The notes beneath the pieces are model-generated. The model searched no databases, was not told the DNA's origin, and saw nothing but the letters and a program-made list of their open reading frames with translations. Shown one piece after another: positions 27,556-42,480 of a stretch of DNA of 64,000 nt. The stretch comes from Panopea generosa (taxonomy: Eukaryota; Mollusca; Bivalvia; Adapedonta; Hiatellidae), in contig CM055897.1 of NCBI GenBank assembly GCA_029582155.1, forward strand, positions 16,529,076-16,593,075, read 5' to 3'. Both the position numbers and the translations under genes were made by a program. Within the stretch, counting starts at the first letter, position 1. Each line of letters begins with the position of its first letter.

Positions 27556-27783
27556 CTCAATACCTTTAATTCAAGATCATTTTACGTAATCGAAACATGT
27601 TTAAACATCTAAGATTACATACAACTTACAGTATATGTACAAGAAATAAGTTGTTTATGTATAAGAAATCAGTTGCCTGTGAATTAGTAATGATTAATTG
27701 GCAAACTAAGAAACCTTCGTGTGCTGTTTCATCAATATTTAGTCAGGAGGTGCAAGTTTCCTTTCCTTCTATATAAGTCCTTG

Positions 27784-28804
27784 CTGCCGCTGATGATGAT
27801 GCTAATGTGTGTGCTGTTAGTGTAAATAGTGATATTGCTGCTGGTGATGATGTGTGTGACGTTAGTGTAAATGGGGATGCTGTTGTAGGTGGTGTTATTG
27901 TGGAAAGTGATTTTGCTGCTGATGATGATGATGAGTGTGATATTAGTGTGAGTGGTGGTGTTTACTGCTGCTAATGCTGATGTTGTGTGTGACGTTAATG
28001 TGAATGGTTATGTTGCTACTGCTGATAATGATGATATGTGTGATGCTAGTATGAATAGTGATATTGCTGCTGCTGCTGATGATGATGTGTGTGACGTTAG
28101 TGTGAATGGTTATGTTGCTGCTGCTGATAATGATGATATGTGTGATGTTAGTATGAATAGTGATATTGCTGCTGCTGATGATGATGATGTGTGTGACGTT
28201 AGTGTGAATGGTTATGTTGCTGCTACTGATAATGATATGTGTGATGTTAGTGTGAATAGTGATATTGCTGCTGTTGCTGCTGCTGCTGATGATGATAATG
28301 GTGTGTGTGACATAAGTGTGAATGTTGATGCTGTTGTATGTAGTGTTATTGTGGAACGTGGTTTTGCTGCTGCTGATGATGAATGATAATAGTGTGAATG
28401 GTGGTGTCCAACTGTTGTTAATGATGATGTAGTATGTGATGTTAGTGTGAATGGTTATGCTGCTGCTGATGATGATGTAGTGTAAGCCGTTAGTGTGAAT
28501 GGTTATGTTGCTTCCAATGATCATGTAATGTGCGACGTTAGTGTGAATGGTTATGTTGCTGCTAATGATGATGTAGTATGCGACGTTAGTGTGAATGGTT
28601 ATGTTGCTGCTAATGATGATGTAGTATGTGCCGTTAGTGTGAATGGTTATGTTGCTGCTAATGATGATGTAGTGTGCGACGTTGGTGTGAATGGTTATGT
28701 TGCTGCTAATGATGATGTAGTGTGTGACGTTAGTGTAAATGGTTTTGTTGCTGCTGCTGATGATGATGCTATGTGTGATGTTAGTGTGAATGGAATGGTG
28801 ATGT

Positions 28805-28835
<31 letters not shown>

Positions 28836-28915
28836 TATGATGATGTGTGTGTTGCTAGTATGAATGGTAATGATCCTGCTGCTGTTGATGATGTTATGGG
28901 TGATGTTAGTGTGAA
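27784..28915. repeat. 48-bp GAT/GCT-rich minisatellite, right part
   Basis: The unit (GCTAATGATGATGTAGTGTG then CGTTAGTGTGAATGGTTATG) is 48 bases, so one frame reads through as VNGYVAANDDVVCDVS. Frames are broken at about 28386 and 28495, no splice sites or start context frame them, and a pure (GCT)n run sits at 28811-28833. I take it as non-coding. Confidence 0.88.
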
Positions 28916-31900
28916 ATTATTCAATTATTTAAAAGCATCCATCTATTAAAATATAAAAAAGATGAATGAACAAATCAATTGTATTATCTATTTTCTGTCT
29001 TCTACCTGTACAGTGTTTTGTGTTGTGCTTCTGTTAAGCTGTACAGCACAACAGAATTATATGGAGATCACAATAACAAAATATCTCTAAAAATATTATT
29101 ATTTAATACATGTACCTGTTGACATGTAAATAACTAAATCGACCGCTTTAAACACAGATAATACTCTCCTTTAAACAAGAATTATGTAACACAAGAAGTA
29201 GATATGGACTTAACCAGTTTTGTCCACAATGAAAGTAAGGAACTATAGAAGCAATTCCTTTATGATGTTTAAAATCAGAAATGTCTGATTATTTTTTTCT
29301 GAACTCACTTATAAAATCCTCAGAAAACTATGCTTGATTTTAAAAGCATTTAGCCTACATGTATCTGTGCACTTATAAAATCCTCAGAAAACTATGATTG
29401 ATTTTAAAAGCATTTAGCCTACATGTATCTGTGCAATCAAAAGTTTAATTTTGATTGGCTATTTAAATTATTGATCTAAACAGTCATAAATCACAAATAT
29501 TTGCCCCAGGACAGTGCAGCTGCAGACAGCCATAAATCACAATCTTGTGCTAATGAAGGGCAATATGACATAAGATTATGTAATAAATTCCTGTGCTTAT
29601 TAAGGACAGGATACCAAATAATCCTGTAGTTACCAAAAACATATATTAAGTAACCCTAGTTACCAAAGGCATATAGTTGGTTACAAATGGACAAAATGCC
29701 TGTAAGAGAAATTGATAAACAGTTAGTTACTAAAGGTGACCAAAGATATATAGCAAGTAACCACAGTTAACCACAGTTACCGAATACATATAGTGGGTTA
29801 CAACTCGACATACTTGTGCAAAGGTGCACATTTTTGGCCATATATGTACCACACTGGCCCAAACTCGGGATGTTTTTATCTTTTAAACTATAAATACGAA
29901 GTTTTAAATTGGAATGTCATTCGATCCTAAACGGCACATGTTCATAGTCACACAGTTAAAAAATACCCAGTAACCTGAGTTATGAACTGAAACCGGAAGA
30001 AGAATGTATTTCGTTCATTTCATTTATATTGCAGTAGCGAGACATTTGTTTGATATTTAATTATTTGCTTTCTTGTCTAGTTAAATGAATATTAAGTTAT
30101 ATAAGAACATTTTTTTTAAATACTTACCGGTACCTAGTTTTGTATTCTCAACAAAACATAGCATTCCTGTTTTCTTTTCTTTGTGGGTTTTACCGTATGG
30201 CACAATGTTAATTTCACCACAATCAACATTTTGACAGGCCACATACAAATACCCCCCCCCCCCACCCCACCCCACAACCCCTTCTGCATCTCTCCAACAA
30301 GATTGTCGTATGTAAGTGGAACTGAACCTAATACTCAGAACCTCAACTTTGACAGTTAATCATCAAATTCCACAACTCGTCTGCCAACTTTCCAACCAGA
30401 GCGTTTAACATTTTTTCCAAGTTTAATATTATTTAAAAGCGGACATGTTGGATCATCACACAAAACACCTGAACATATGTGATGACTAGGGTATTTGTGT
30501 TCGATTGATACTGTATTTGAGATACGTTTTTCATTTCTAACAGTAGCTTTCACACTTTTCTTATGAAACCGACGGCGGAAATCGCGTTTTGCCGCCTATT
30601 TGTTTACATTTTACGAACGACAACTCTACCGGAAAATCGGGAATTAAAGGTTTTTCGCATGGTTTACGAAGTTTGTCGAAGGTATACGGAAATTAACGAG
30701 TTGTTATACATGTAATACCTTAAAGTCGAATTACACAAAATAATTAATTATATCTTTGTTTTTCTTCGAATTAGTTTGTTATAATAGTGATACTGTTAAA
30801 TACCCCAAAAGATTTACAGGATGGGAATTATAAAATTTGGAAAATAAAGCAATTTCAAACCATAGTGATATTTTTTGCAGTTATTTTCCTGCTCCACTTA
30901 AAAATATATACTACGGTGTTCAATTGGGGTCATCGCGGCATTACTTAATTTAATAAATAAGCCGCCGCTGGCCCAGACGGGACACCGTAATATACCCAAA
31001 TATATAATTCGATATATTTTGAATATGTTCAAATTGCGAATAACTCGTTAAGACTAGTTTTCATCAGAACAAGGGTAAGCCATTTCCGCCTGCGTTAGAG
31101 AAGGCAAAAAATGGATAAGAGATGTTCCGATTATATTGTCAATGTGTTTTCCCAGATCACGTCATTAGCTCCGATTGATATGTGCGCTTTAACACATCAC
31201 TAAACGAATTCGGTTAGTTATTATTGCACGGGGTGGTTAAAAGGCAAGATCAATTTAATAGAAATATACTCATAAATTGGCTCTTGTTTCACATTTCATT
31301 GAAATAAGTTTTTAGAGTAATAAATTTCACGTAAATAATTATTTTGAATAAATATATATTTCTATATATTATATTGTTCATGGCATTGAATTGTAACACA
31401 TAAACTGAGCCAGTTTCGTACCGGATATAGTTGCCATGACTGGTTTTATACAAGAGACAGTATTTCTTGGATTCACCAACCTACTTTAATTATAACAAAT
31501 AGAGTGTTGGAATGCTATTTTGATCGGTTGATTGAATATTAAGCGTCATTTTTATGCTATCGAGGGCTAACATACGATCAGTTAACCTAACCACTGTTTC
31601 CTGTGATCCTGAAAGGTTAACCAGCACTCGAGCATACCCCTGTCAGAATATTAGATTAGTCTATACTGGTTGACATGTATAATTGTAAACTAGACAGGTA
31701 TATATAGTCTAGATTTATTCAACTGTAAGATATTGTATACATGTTGTGCAGTTGCTGTTGTACTTTAGAGGTGTGAGTATGTATTCAAGATACAGACAAT
31801 ATGGTTAGTTTATGTATTGTAATAAATAGTTGTATCAGTTTATAAATCAATTATAAATTTGATTATATAGAGAATTGTAGAGTTATATTAATTTGTCAGT

Positions 31901-32063
31901 TATAAATTAAATAACTAAGAACTGTATGGTTTATCAATTTGTCTTATACATTGGTTCAAAGTTTGGAAGTCTGTATTTATAACTCATAATCAATTTATCA
32001 TCCTTGGGTATTCTCAGTACTAAAATGGGACTTGTAAATTGTAGGTCAGTGACTGTATACATG
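28916..32063. other. AT-rich stretch with small local repeats
   Basis: Holds a direct 64-bp duplication (29306-29369 and 29370-29434), a degenerate series of GTTACCAAA/GGTTACAA words (about 29620-29815), a C-rich run near 30250-30275 and a SINE fragment at 31555-31650. No exon recognised. Confidence 0.55.
31555..31650 (-). mobile_element. SINE 3' fragment, TTAGCTCAGTCG family
   Basis: On the - strand: GCTCGAGTGCTGGTTAACC, CAGTGGTTAGGTTAACTGA and GTTAGCCCTCGATAGC match the family tail seen at 13240-13350. Confidence 0.8.
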
Positions 32064-33931
32064 GTGTGTGTTCCAAGTTGTAGAATAACGATGTGAAGCT
32101 GTGTGTTCCAAGTTGTAGAATAACTTTGTGAAGCTGTGTGTTCCAAGTTGTAGAATAGCGATGTGAAGCTGTGTGCTCCAAGTTGTAGAATAGCGATGTG
32201 AAGCTGTGTGCTCCGAGTTGTAGAATAGCGATGTGAAGCTGTGTGCTCCGAGTTGTAGAATAACGATGTGAAGCTGTGTGCTCCAAGTTGTAGAATAGCG
32301 ATGTGAAGCTGTGTGCCCCAAGTTGTAGAATAACGATGTGAAGCTGTGTGCCCCGAGTTGTAGAATACCGATGTGAAGCTGTGTGCTCCGAGTTGTAGAA
32401 TAACGATGTGAAGCTGTGTGCTCCGAGTTGTAGAATAGCGATGTGAAGCTGTGTGCTCCGAGTTGTAGAATAACGATGTGAAGCTGTGTGCTCCGAGTTG
32501 TAGAATAACGATGTGAAGCTGTGTGCTCCGAGTTGTAGAATAGCGATGTGAAGCTGTGTGCTCCGAGTTGTAGAATAGCGATGTGAAGCTGTGTGCTCCG
32601 AGTTGTAGAATAACGATGTGAAGCTGTGTGCTCCGAGTTGTAGAATACCGATGTGAAGCTGTGTGCTCCGAGTTGTAGAATAACGATGTGAAGCTGTGTG
32701 CTCCGAGTTGTAGAATAACGATGTGAAGCTGTGTGCTCCGAGTTGTAGAATAACGATGTGAAGCTGTGTGCTCCGAGTTGTAGAATAAAGATGTGAAGCT
32801 GTGTGCTCCAAGTTGTAGAATAACGATGTGAAGCTGTGTGCTCCGAGTTGTAGAATAACGATGTGAAGCTGTGTGCTCCGAGTTGTAGAATAGCGATGTG
32901 AAGCTGTGTGCTCCAAGTTGTAGAATAGCGATGTGAAGCTGTGTGCCCCAAGTTGTAGAATAACGATGTGAAGCTGTGTGCCCCAAGTTGTAGAATAACG
33001 ATGTGAAGCTGTGTGCTCCGAGTTGTAGAATAACGATGTGAAGCTGTGTGCTCCGAGTTGCAGAATAACGATGTGAAGCTGTGTGCTCCGAGTTGCAGAA
33101 TAACGATGTGAAGCTGTGTGCTCCAAGTTGTAGAATAGCGATGTGAAGCTGTGTGCCCCAAGTTGTAGAATAACGATGTGAAGCTGTGTGCTCCGAGTTG
33201 TAGAATAACGATGTGAAGCTGTGTGCTCCGAGTTGTAGAATAACGATGTGAAGCTGTGTGCTCCGAGTTGCAGAATAACGATGTGAAGCTGTGTGCTGCA
33301 ATGTTAAGAATAACGATGTGAAGCTGTGTGCCCCAAGTTGTAGAATAACGATGTGAAGCTGTGTGCTCCAAGTTGTAGAATAACGATGTGAAGCTGTGTG
33401 CCCCAAGTTGTAGAATAACGATGTGAAGCTGTGTGCCCCAAGTTGTAGAATAGCGATGTGAAGCTGTGTGCTCCAAGTTGTAGAATAGCGATGTGAAGCT
33501 GTGTGCTCCAAGTTGTAGAATAACGATGTGAAGCTGTGTGCTCCAAGTTGTAGAGTAGCGATGTGAAGCTGTGTGCTTCAAGTTGTAGAATAGCGATGTG
33601 AAGCTATGTGTTTCAAGTTGTAGAATAGCGATGTGAAGTTGTGTGCTCCGAGTTGTAGAATAACGATGTGAAGCTATGTGCTCCAAGTTGTAGAATAGCG
33701 ATGTGAAGCTGTGTGCTGCAATGTTAAGAATAACACTGTGAAGCTGTGTGCTCCAAGTTGTAGAATAGCGATGTGAAGCTGTGTGCTTCAAGTTGTAGAA
33801 TAGCGATGTGAAGCTGTGTGCTCCGAGTTGTAGAATAACGATGTGAAGCTATGTGCTCCAAGTTGTAGAATAGCGATGTGAAGCTGTGTGCTGCAATGTT
33901 AAGAATAACACTGTGAAGCTGTGTGCTCCGA
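32064..33931. repeat. 35-bp minisatellite, about 53 copies
   Basis: Unit: AAGTTGTAGAATAACGATGT, GAAGCTGTGTGCTCC. On the - strand all three frames stay open for up to 581 codons and give the same 35-residue cycle (EHTASHRYSTTWSTQ, then LHIVILQLGAHSFTSLFYNL). This follows from 35 not being a multiple of three with no stop in the unit, so it is not evidence of a protein. A five-unit block with the variant GCTGCAATGTTAAGAATAAC repeats 175 bases apart (33717 and 33892). Confidence 0.96.
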
Positions 33932-34557
33932 GTTATATATAATGATACCATAAAGATGTGGGCTCAATTTGATATAAGGCTAGTACTGTAAAAATGCATA
34001 CTCCAACGTTCATACTAACATTGTGAAGTTGTGTGCTCCAACATATGCGCTTTGTGCCTCGGATGGTTATACTTAGTGACGGTAAATGAAGACTCCCACG
34101 GAAGAATCTACTTCAAGCTTTGAAGTCTCCACATAGAAGATACATTTATACTGATGACGCCCTGTGCTCTGAGATCCAAATGTATAGTTTAGGACTTTAT
34201 AGACTTGTGTATATAAATGAAAGATTAGTATATACGTGTGTTATGTTATGAGTGTGTGATTGTGAATGTTGTGTTTTTGCAAATATGTAATAAACTTATG
34301 AAAACTTTAAAGATGTTATTTGTGGCTTAACCTTAAAGATATAAAAACAAACTAAACTAGTTTGTGACAACCCCATCTCCCCAAGTTAAATTTCGGAGGA
34401 AAGAGATTTCATTGCAATACTCAGGACTTACTACGAGACAATAAAATCGGTATAAAACAATTTTAATGAAAACAAATCCCAGATTCCATACGTTGGGACA
34501 TAGGTCAGTGCGTTAAATGCCACCTAGCGGTAACACAATGTTTATCCTACGTTTAAG
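33932..34557. other. Region just upstream of the globin exon
   Basis: Begins with decayed 35-bp units (GTGAAGTTGTGTGCTCCAAC near 34021). No start codon in the globin frame is present here. The last bases TTTATCCTACGTTTAAG serve as the presumed splice acceptor. Confidence 0.5.
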
Positions 34558-36426
<1,869 letters not shown>

Positions 36427-37373
36427 AAAAGTGCTATTTTAGGGAGATGTCCATCAAATTCCAACAACATATGTGTTGATTGATCAATGTGGAATATGGA
36501 CACAATATATAATACTAATATAACCTGCTGTACAGGACACCAAAAGTGCGTGCTGATTTAGTCGTTTGAATGACGAAATTATTTAGATTGATAGTTATTT
36601 ATTCATACAGCTATGGTGTTAGCTTCGATTGTACCTCAGACTGCTTCATTAGACCGGTGACGATAGCGATGCACAAGTACAAGATTCATGTACCGGTGGA
36701 TTGATGGTACCGTTAATAAATGATTGGTCTACCATTAAAATATAGTGGTGCATCGTTAAAATATATCGATGGACCGATCAAACAAAGCGGTGCGCTGATA
36801 TATTATAACGGTGGGCCGACACTAAAATAGCGGTGCACCGTCATGATAGCGGTGCACCGGTATATAATGATGCTATTGACACTAATTGTACACCATACAA
36901 TTAAAGGTTGTTTGTTTTAGACAGAATGCAATGTTGAATCTTTCTTTGTGCTTTGTATATACAGATATACAGACAGTTGTGCATTTAATCACTGTCCTAC
37001 AAAATGTTATGTTCTTTTAATGGTGTCCTGTATTTCCAAATGCTCCTTATGGCAGATAGTACAACAACAGTAGCGTAGTACTTTTGACTCGATGTTTGTT
37101 TTTATTTCTGGTACTTTGGGGACATAGAATTAGTAGTTTTGCTTGGAAAATAGAACACCTCTTAAACTAGGGCTGTTAAATGACAAATGAATTGAGTTCA
37201 ACGCCATTTTCAACAGATGAAACTATATAAGCTGTGAAAGAAAGCTCATTTCATGTTCGTCGTTCCACAAATAAATCTGAACGAATTTGGTCCAATTCGA
37301 CTTCGAATCAACAACCTGAAAGGTCAGTGATCTTTAACAAAGTCGCCTTTGTCCATATGCCACGGAGGATCCA

Positions 37374-37375
<2 letters not shown>

Positions 37376-37422
<47 letters not shown>
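37376..37422. repeat. (CT)n microsatellite
   Basis: Pure CT run within the globin-tail repeat, conserved in position in copies 2 (51598-51640) and 3 (54493-54533). Confidence 0.97.
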
Positions 37423-37425
<3 letters not shown>

Positions 37426-38385
37426 AAATCTATCTTCTATCTCTCTTTCACAAATGTTCTTCTCTCTTTTGTCTCTCTTTCTTTTGTTCGTTGCAGAGTG
37501 TAAATTGTCGCACAATTTTGGAATCTTGCTGACGGAATAAACAACCCGACGATGAGAAACAAAACTCTTCGTACTTTTGCGGAAGCTTTGACGACAAAAA
37601 GACGAACATGGTTACTGCCGTTGGCATTACAGGACTTGATAAGAAAACAATGTCATCTTTATAACGAGTGTTACCAGTGAGAAGACACTGCGTTTAGAGG
37701 CCACACCATACTTTAAGGTAAGATTGTCAGAAAACACAGGTGCGGAATGCGTGATCTAGTTTCGGATCCAGGATCGAAGGGTCGTGGGTAAGATGCCTAG
37801 TCGCGGTCATAGGTTGTGATTTTTTTTTAGATCGACACTTTACCAAGATACACGTTATTACATGCATACGTATAGTTCTGGTACTACCCCGGAGGGAATC
37901 GAACGAGATTTATAAAAGTAAAATACTGATGTTAAATACTGTCAACCCTGTCTTAAGCAGTCAATGAACGCAAAATTGGCCTTTTCAGACAGGTTGTTTA
38001 ATATAGGGTTAATTTGCCTTGAAAGCATAGAAATGGAAAATAGCAACTGTGGCTGCACAAGATGGATATTCAATAGAGGCGAACGTTTACACAGTATTGG
38101 CAGTATAAGATAAGTTTACAACAAAATACAATTCCTTGGCAGAACTCTCTGTCCAACATAAAAAGGGCATGGATACAAGAAATACAAGGTCAGTATGTAA
38201 TTTAGATAAGACTTTATTTGTTTTTATTTATTTTCACATTATGATAATATTTCAGTTTCTTTATTAATGAAAATAAAACAACAAAAACATCAACAACTAC
38301 TTCAGCAACTGTATCCAAGCCACATTACATATCAGCAGTAATTGTTCATTAATCCGGTAAAGATAGAATCTATCAATTAAGCTTG

Positions 38386-38744
38386 GTAGTAACTCTTTTA
38401 GATATAGTAACCACGTTTAACGGTGCTGAACGCAGCCTTGGTAACTGTCTTAATCACATGACTTGTAGAGAACTGAAAAGATGGCGTCGATGTAGTCGAT
38501 GTAGTAGCACTTCGTTCGTTTGGTCAACGTTTGCGTTTAGAGAGTAAACATGTATAACGGTACTGAACGTAGCCCTGGTGCTAACCAAGTGAGATAAGAT
38601 ACATATCTAACATGGATTATCTCCCTTTGATTGATATTCCTGCAGACTGTAGAAACATAGAGGTGGCATACGAGCACTCTGATTGGTCGGTTGATTCAAT
38701 GGAAGTTGAAACATATCACACTTTAGTAAACGCATTCAGGTGCT
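38386..38744. other. Linker between globin-tail repeat and 38-bp satellite
   Basis: Contains GACTTGTAGAGAACTGAAA and TTTAACGGTGCTGAACG, duplicated at about 56510-56745. Non-coding. Confidence 0.6.
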
Positions 38745-40735
38745 ATGAACTGTGGGACATGCAGGACTTCTAATGATTTCGCATAAGGATATAGACTATT
38801 ACCATAAAGTCAGTATACTGATGCTTGGATATACTATTATCCTTATGTCAGTATGCAGATGCTGGGATAGATCATTATTCTTAAGTCAGTATGCAGGTGC
38901 TGGGAAAGACTTTTATCCTTATGTCAGTATGCAGGTGATGGGATAGACCAGTATCCTTATGTCAGTATGCAGGTGATGGGATAGACCAGTATCCTTAAGT
39001 CAGTATGCAGGTGCTGGATTAGACTATTATCCTTATGTCAGTATACAGGTGCTGGAATAGTCTATTATCCTTATGTCTGTATGCAGTTGCTGGGATAGAC
39101 CATTATCCTTATGTCAGTATGCAGGTGATGGGATAGACCAGTATCCTTATGTCAGTATGCAGGTGATGGGATAGACCAGTATCCTTATGTCAGTATGCAG
39201 GTGATGGGATAGACCAGTATCCTTATGTCAGTATGCAGGTGATGGGATAGACCAGTATCCTTAAGTCAGTATGCAGGTGCTGGATTAGACTATTATCCTT
39301 ATGTCAGTATACAGGTGCTGGAATAGTCTATTATCCTTATGTCTGTATGCAGTTGCTGGATTAGACTATTATCCTTATGTCAGTATACAGGTGCTGGATT
39401 AGACTATTATCCTTATGTCAGTATACAGGTGCTGGAATAGTCTATTATCCTTATGTCAGTATACAGGTGCTGGATTAGACTATTATCCTTATGTCAGTAT
39501 ACAGGTGCTGGATTAGACTATTATCCTTATGTCAGTATACAGGTGCTGGAATAGACTTTCATCCTTATATCAGTATAGAGGTGCTGGGATAGATTATTAT
39601 CCTTGTGTCAGGATAGAGGTGATGGGAAAGACTAGTATCCTTATGCCGGTATACAGGTGCTGGGATAGACTATTATCCTTATGTCAGTATACAGGTGCTG
39701 GAATAGACTTTCATCCTTATGTCAGTATAGAGGTGCTGGGATAGACTTGTAACCTTATGTCAGTATACAGGTGCTGCGATAGTCTTGTATCCGTCAGTCA
39801 GTATACATGTGCTGGGATATATAACAAGCCTTATATAACTATACATGTGCTGGGATAGACTTTTATCCTTATGTCATTATACATGTGCTTGTATAGATAA
39901 TTAGTTTTACGTCACTATACAGTTGCTAGGATAAACTTTTATCCTATGTCAGTATACAGGTGCTGGGATAGCTAATTACTCTTATTTCACTACACAGGTG
40001 CTGGAATAGACTTGTATCCGTATGTCAGTTTATAGGTGATTGGATAGATAATTAGTTTTACGTCACTATACAGGTGCCGGGATAGACTTTTATCCTTATG
40101 TCAGTATACAGGTGCTGGGATAGATAATTAGTGTAATGTCACTATACAGGTGCTGGGATAGACTTTCATCCTTATGTCTGTATACAGGTGCTGGGATAGA
40201 TAATTAGTCTTATGTCAGAATACAGGTGCTGGAATAGATAATTAGTCTTATGTCACTATACAGGTGCTGGGATAGACTTTTATTATTATGTCAGTATACA
40301 GGTGCTGGGATAGATAATTAGTCTTATGTCATTATACAGGTGCTGTGGTAGACTTTTATCCTTTTGTCAGTATACAGGTGCTGGGATAAACTTTTATCCT
40401 TTTGTCAGTATACAGGTGCTGGGATAGATAATTAGTCTTATGTCACTATACAGGTGCTGGGATAGACTTTTATCCTCATGTCAGTATACAGGTGCTGGGA
40501 TAGATAATAAGTCTGATGTCAGTATACAGGTGCTGGGATAGACTTTTATCCTCATGTCAGTATACAGGTGCTGGGATTGATAATAAGTCTGATGTCAGTA
40601 TACAGGTGCTGGGATAGACTTTTTTCCTTATGTCAGTATTCAGGTGCTGGGATTGACTTTAATCCTTATGTCAATATACAAGTGCTGGGATAGATAATTA
40701 TAGCCTTTTGTTATTATACAGGTGCTGAGGTCAAT
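38745..40735. repeat. 38-bp satellite, about 51 copies
   Basis: Unit built on TATCCTTATGTCAGTATACA and GGTGCTGGGATAGACT, with a later dimeric pattern alternating GACTTTTATCC and GATAATTAGTC. The paralogous site at 56746-56895 has only about four units. Confidence 0.96.
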
Positions 40736-41434
40736 TATTATCCTGATGAAAAAATAACATGAACGTCTTTATTTTGTAACAGCATGTAATCAAATACGTT
40801 ACACGTGATCACCATAATTGCTATAAATATGTATATATATTTATTCAATTTTGTCAATATTTTTTATCTTTCGTTATAAATTATTTTAAATGTACATCAA
40901 ACAAACTTCAGTCAAACACAACACCGTTCACACTTACCCGCACATTATTATCAAAACAAACATCTACAAATCAAAAATCAAACAAGAGATGTATAAGTAT
41001 AACGTCACAAGCCGCTCCCTACAATTTCAAATTTCGGGCAGTTAAATTTAACTTTTTAACTTTTTTTTAAAAAAAAATGCATATAACACAAACTTTTTAG
41101 AAAATATATTTTTAGCCAATTAAGTGTATTAACAATAATCAAGTAGTATGTAAACTTTGAAATGTTGATAAAATGTTCTCTGATTTGAATAAAGTATAGA
41201 ATTATATATAACATGTCTCAGAGATTGCGGCTTTTATATTGAAGTTGAGGCTCGAAGGGAAAATAATATTAATGTTAATGTATTAAACAAGTCAATATGC
41301 ATTATACGCATGCATACAGTAATAAAATTATACGTTATCCATTGATAATTTAGAAAAAAAATTGAGTAATAGAAACTATGATAAAAGGGCGTATTAGCTG
41401 AAGGTAACTTAAAGAAAGAACATTTTCACAAAAG

Positions 41435-42480
41435 TAACAGCGGGTCATTCATTAAATAATCATGAAATACAATCTAAATTGATTCGAAACTTTAAGAAGA
41501 TTGTTAATCGAAATAAATGCCTATGAGAGTTTGACAAAACAGATGATTTTTTATATAATAAAAACAGTAGCTAAAAAAACAAAAACAAAAACATCAACGG
41601 GTCATTTAATAAGGAAATCTTAAAATGCGATCTTACCTAGATTTTTTTTTCTGAATCTTTTAGAAGAAGATTGTTAATAGAAAACATCGCATTTGAGAAA
41701 TTTTACAAAACAGATGGTAATTAAATTAATATAAAAAATAAGTAGGTAAAATCAAACTGAAAAAGAAAAGAAATAACACAAGGGAAATTGTGGGTCATCC
41801 ATTAGACAATCCTAAAATGCAACACAATCTTTATTTATCTGAAACTTTTAGGAGATGTAGGGTGATAGAAAATATCGCTTACAAAATCTTTGAAGAAAAA
41901 AACTAATGATATTTTAATATAATTAAAAAATGCTAAAAATCTAACCCCAAAAAAGAAAAGTTATTCCACAATGGAAATAGTGGTTCATTTATTAAAGAAA
42001 ATCTGAAAATGAAACGCAATCTATATTTATCTGAAACGTTGAGTTATTATTATAGAAAATATCGTTTATGAGAAATTTTGCAAAAAAAATGCTATTATCA
42101 TAATAAAAAAATATAACATGTGACTAAACGTAATCCACAACGAAAACAGCGGGTCACTTATTAAGATAATTAAGAAATATAACACAGCTTTATCTTAAAC
42201 TTTAAGAAAAAAATTGAGATATTAATATAATAAAAAAGCAGTGGCTATACATTTAACTAAAAAAGGAGATGAAATTCCTCAATGAAAATAGCTTGTCATT
42301 CATTAAAGAAATCCTAAATTACAATCTATTCAATATTTATCTGAAACTTTAAGAAGATGAGGTCATAGAAAATATTGCAAATGAGACATTGGAACATGTT
42401 ACTGAAATAAAGAAATCCGAAAACAAAGTCAGGGAGTCAGTCATTATGAAAATTATAAAATACAACCTAGACTTATCATT
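41435..42480. repeat. Degenerate AT-rich array, about 7 units of 140-195 bp
   Basis: GGGTCATTCATTAA-like words recur at 41441, 41597, 41791, 41981, 42150, 42292 and 42433, each followed by AAATGCAA..CAATCTA and ATAGAAAATATCGC-like segments. The paralogous array at 58200-60010 has about 11 units. Confidence 0.82.

Larger units (their letters stand above)
25352..27783. mobile_element. hAT-like MITE interrupted by a second transposon
   Basis: Ends CAAGGAATTATATAGAAGG and CTTCTATATAAGTCCTTG are those of the 466-bp MITE at 7051-7516, in the opposite orientation. Flanks CTGCTGC and CTGCCGC look like a 7-bp target duplication with one change. Without its 1.9-kb insert it is about 500 bp, the size of the intact copy. 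Confidence 0.8.

Noticed and set aside
27943-28863. Possible repeat protein VNGYVAANDDVVCDVS and its antisense Ile/Thr/Ser-rich frame
   Set aside because: Frame is lost within the array, the composition follows GAT/GCT repeats, and the array is split by a transposon.
31934-33951. Minus-strand open frames of 525, 368 and 581 codons
   Set aside because: All three frames of a 35-bp repeat give the same cycle. An arithmetic by-product of a minisatellite.
37234-37540. Short frames with SLSLSL or ERERER, also at 51466-51856 and 54445-54720
   Set aside because: Translations of CT microsatellites within the globin-tail repeat.
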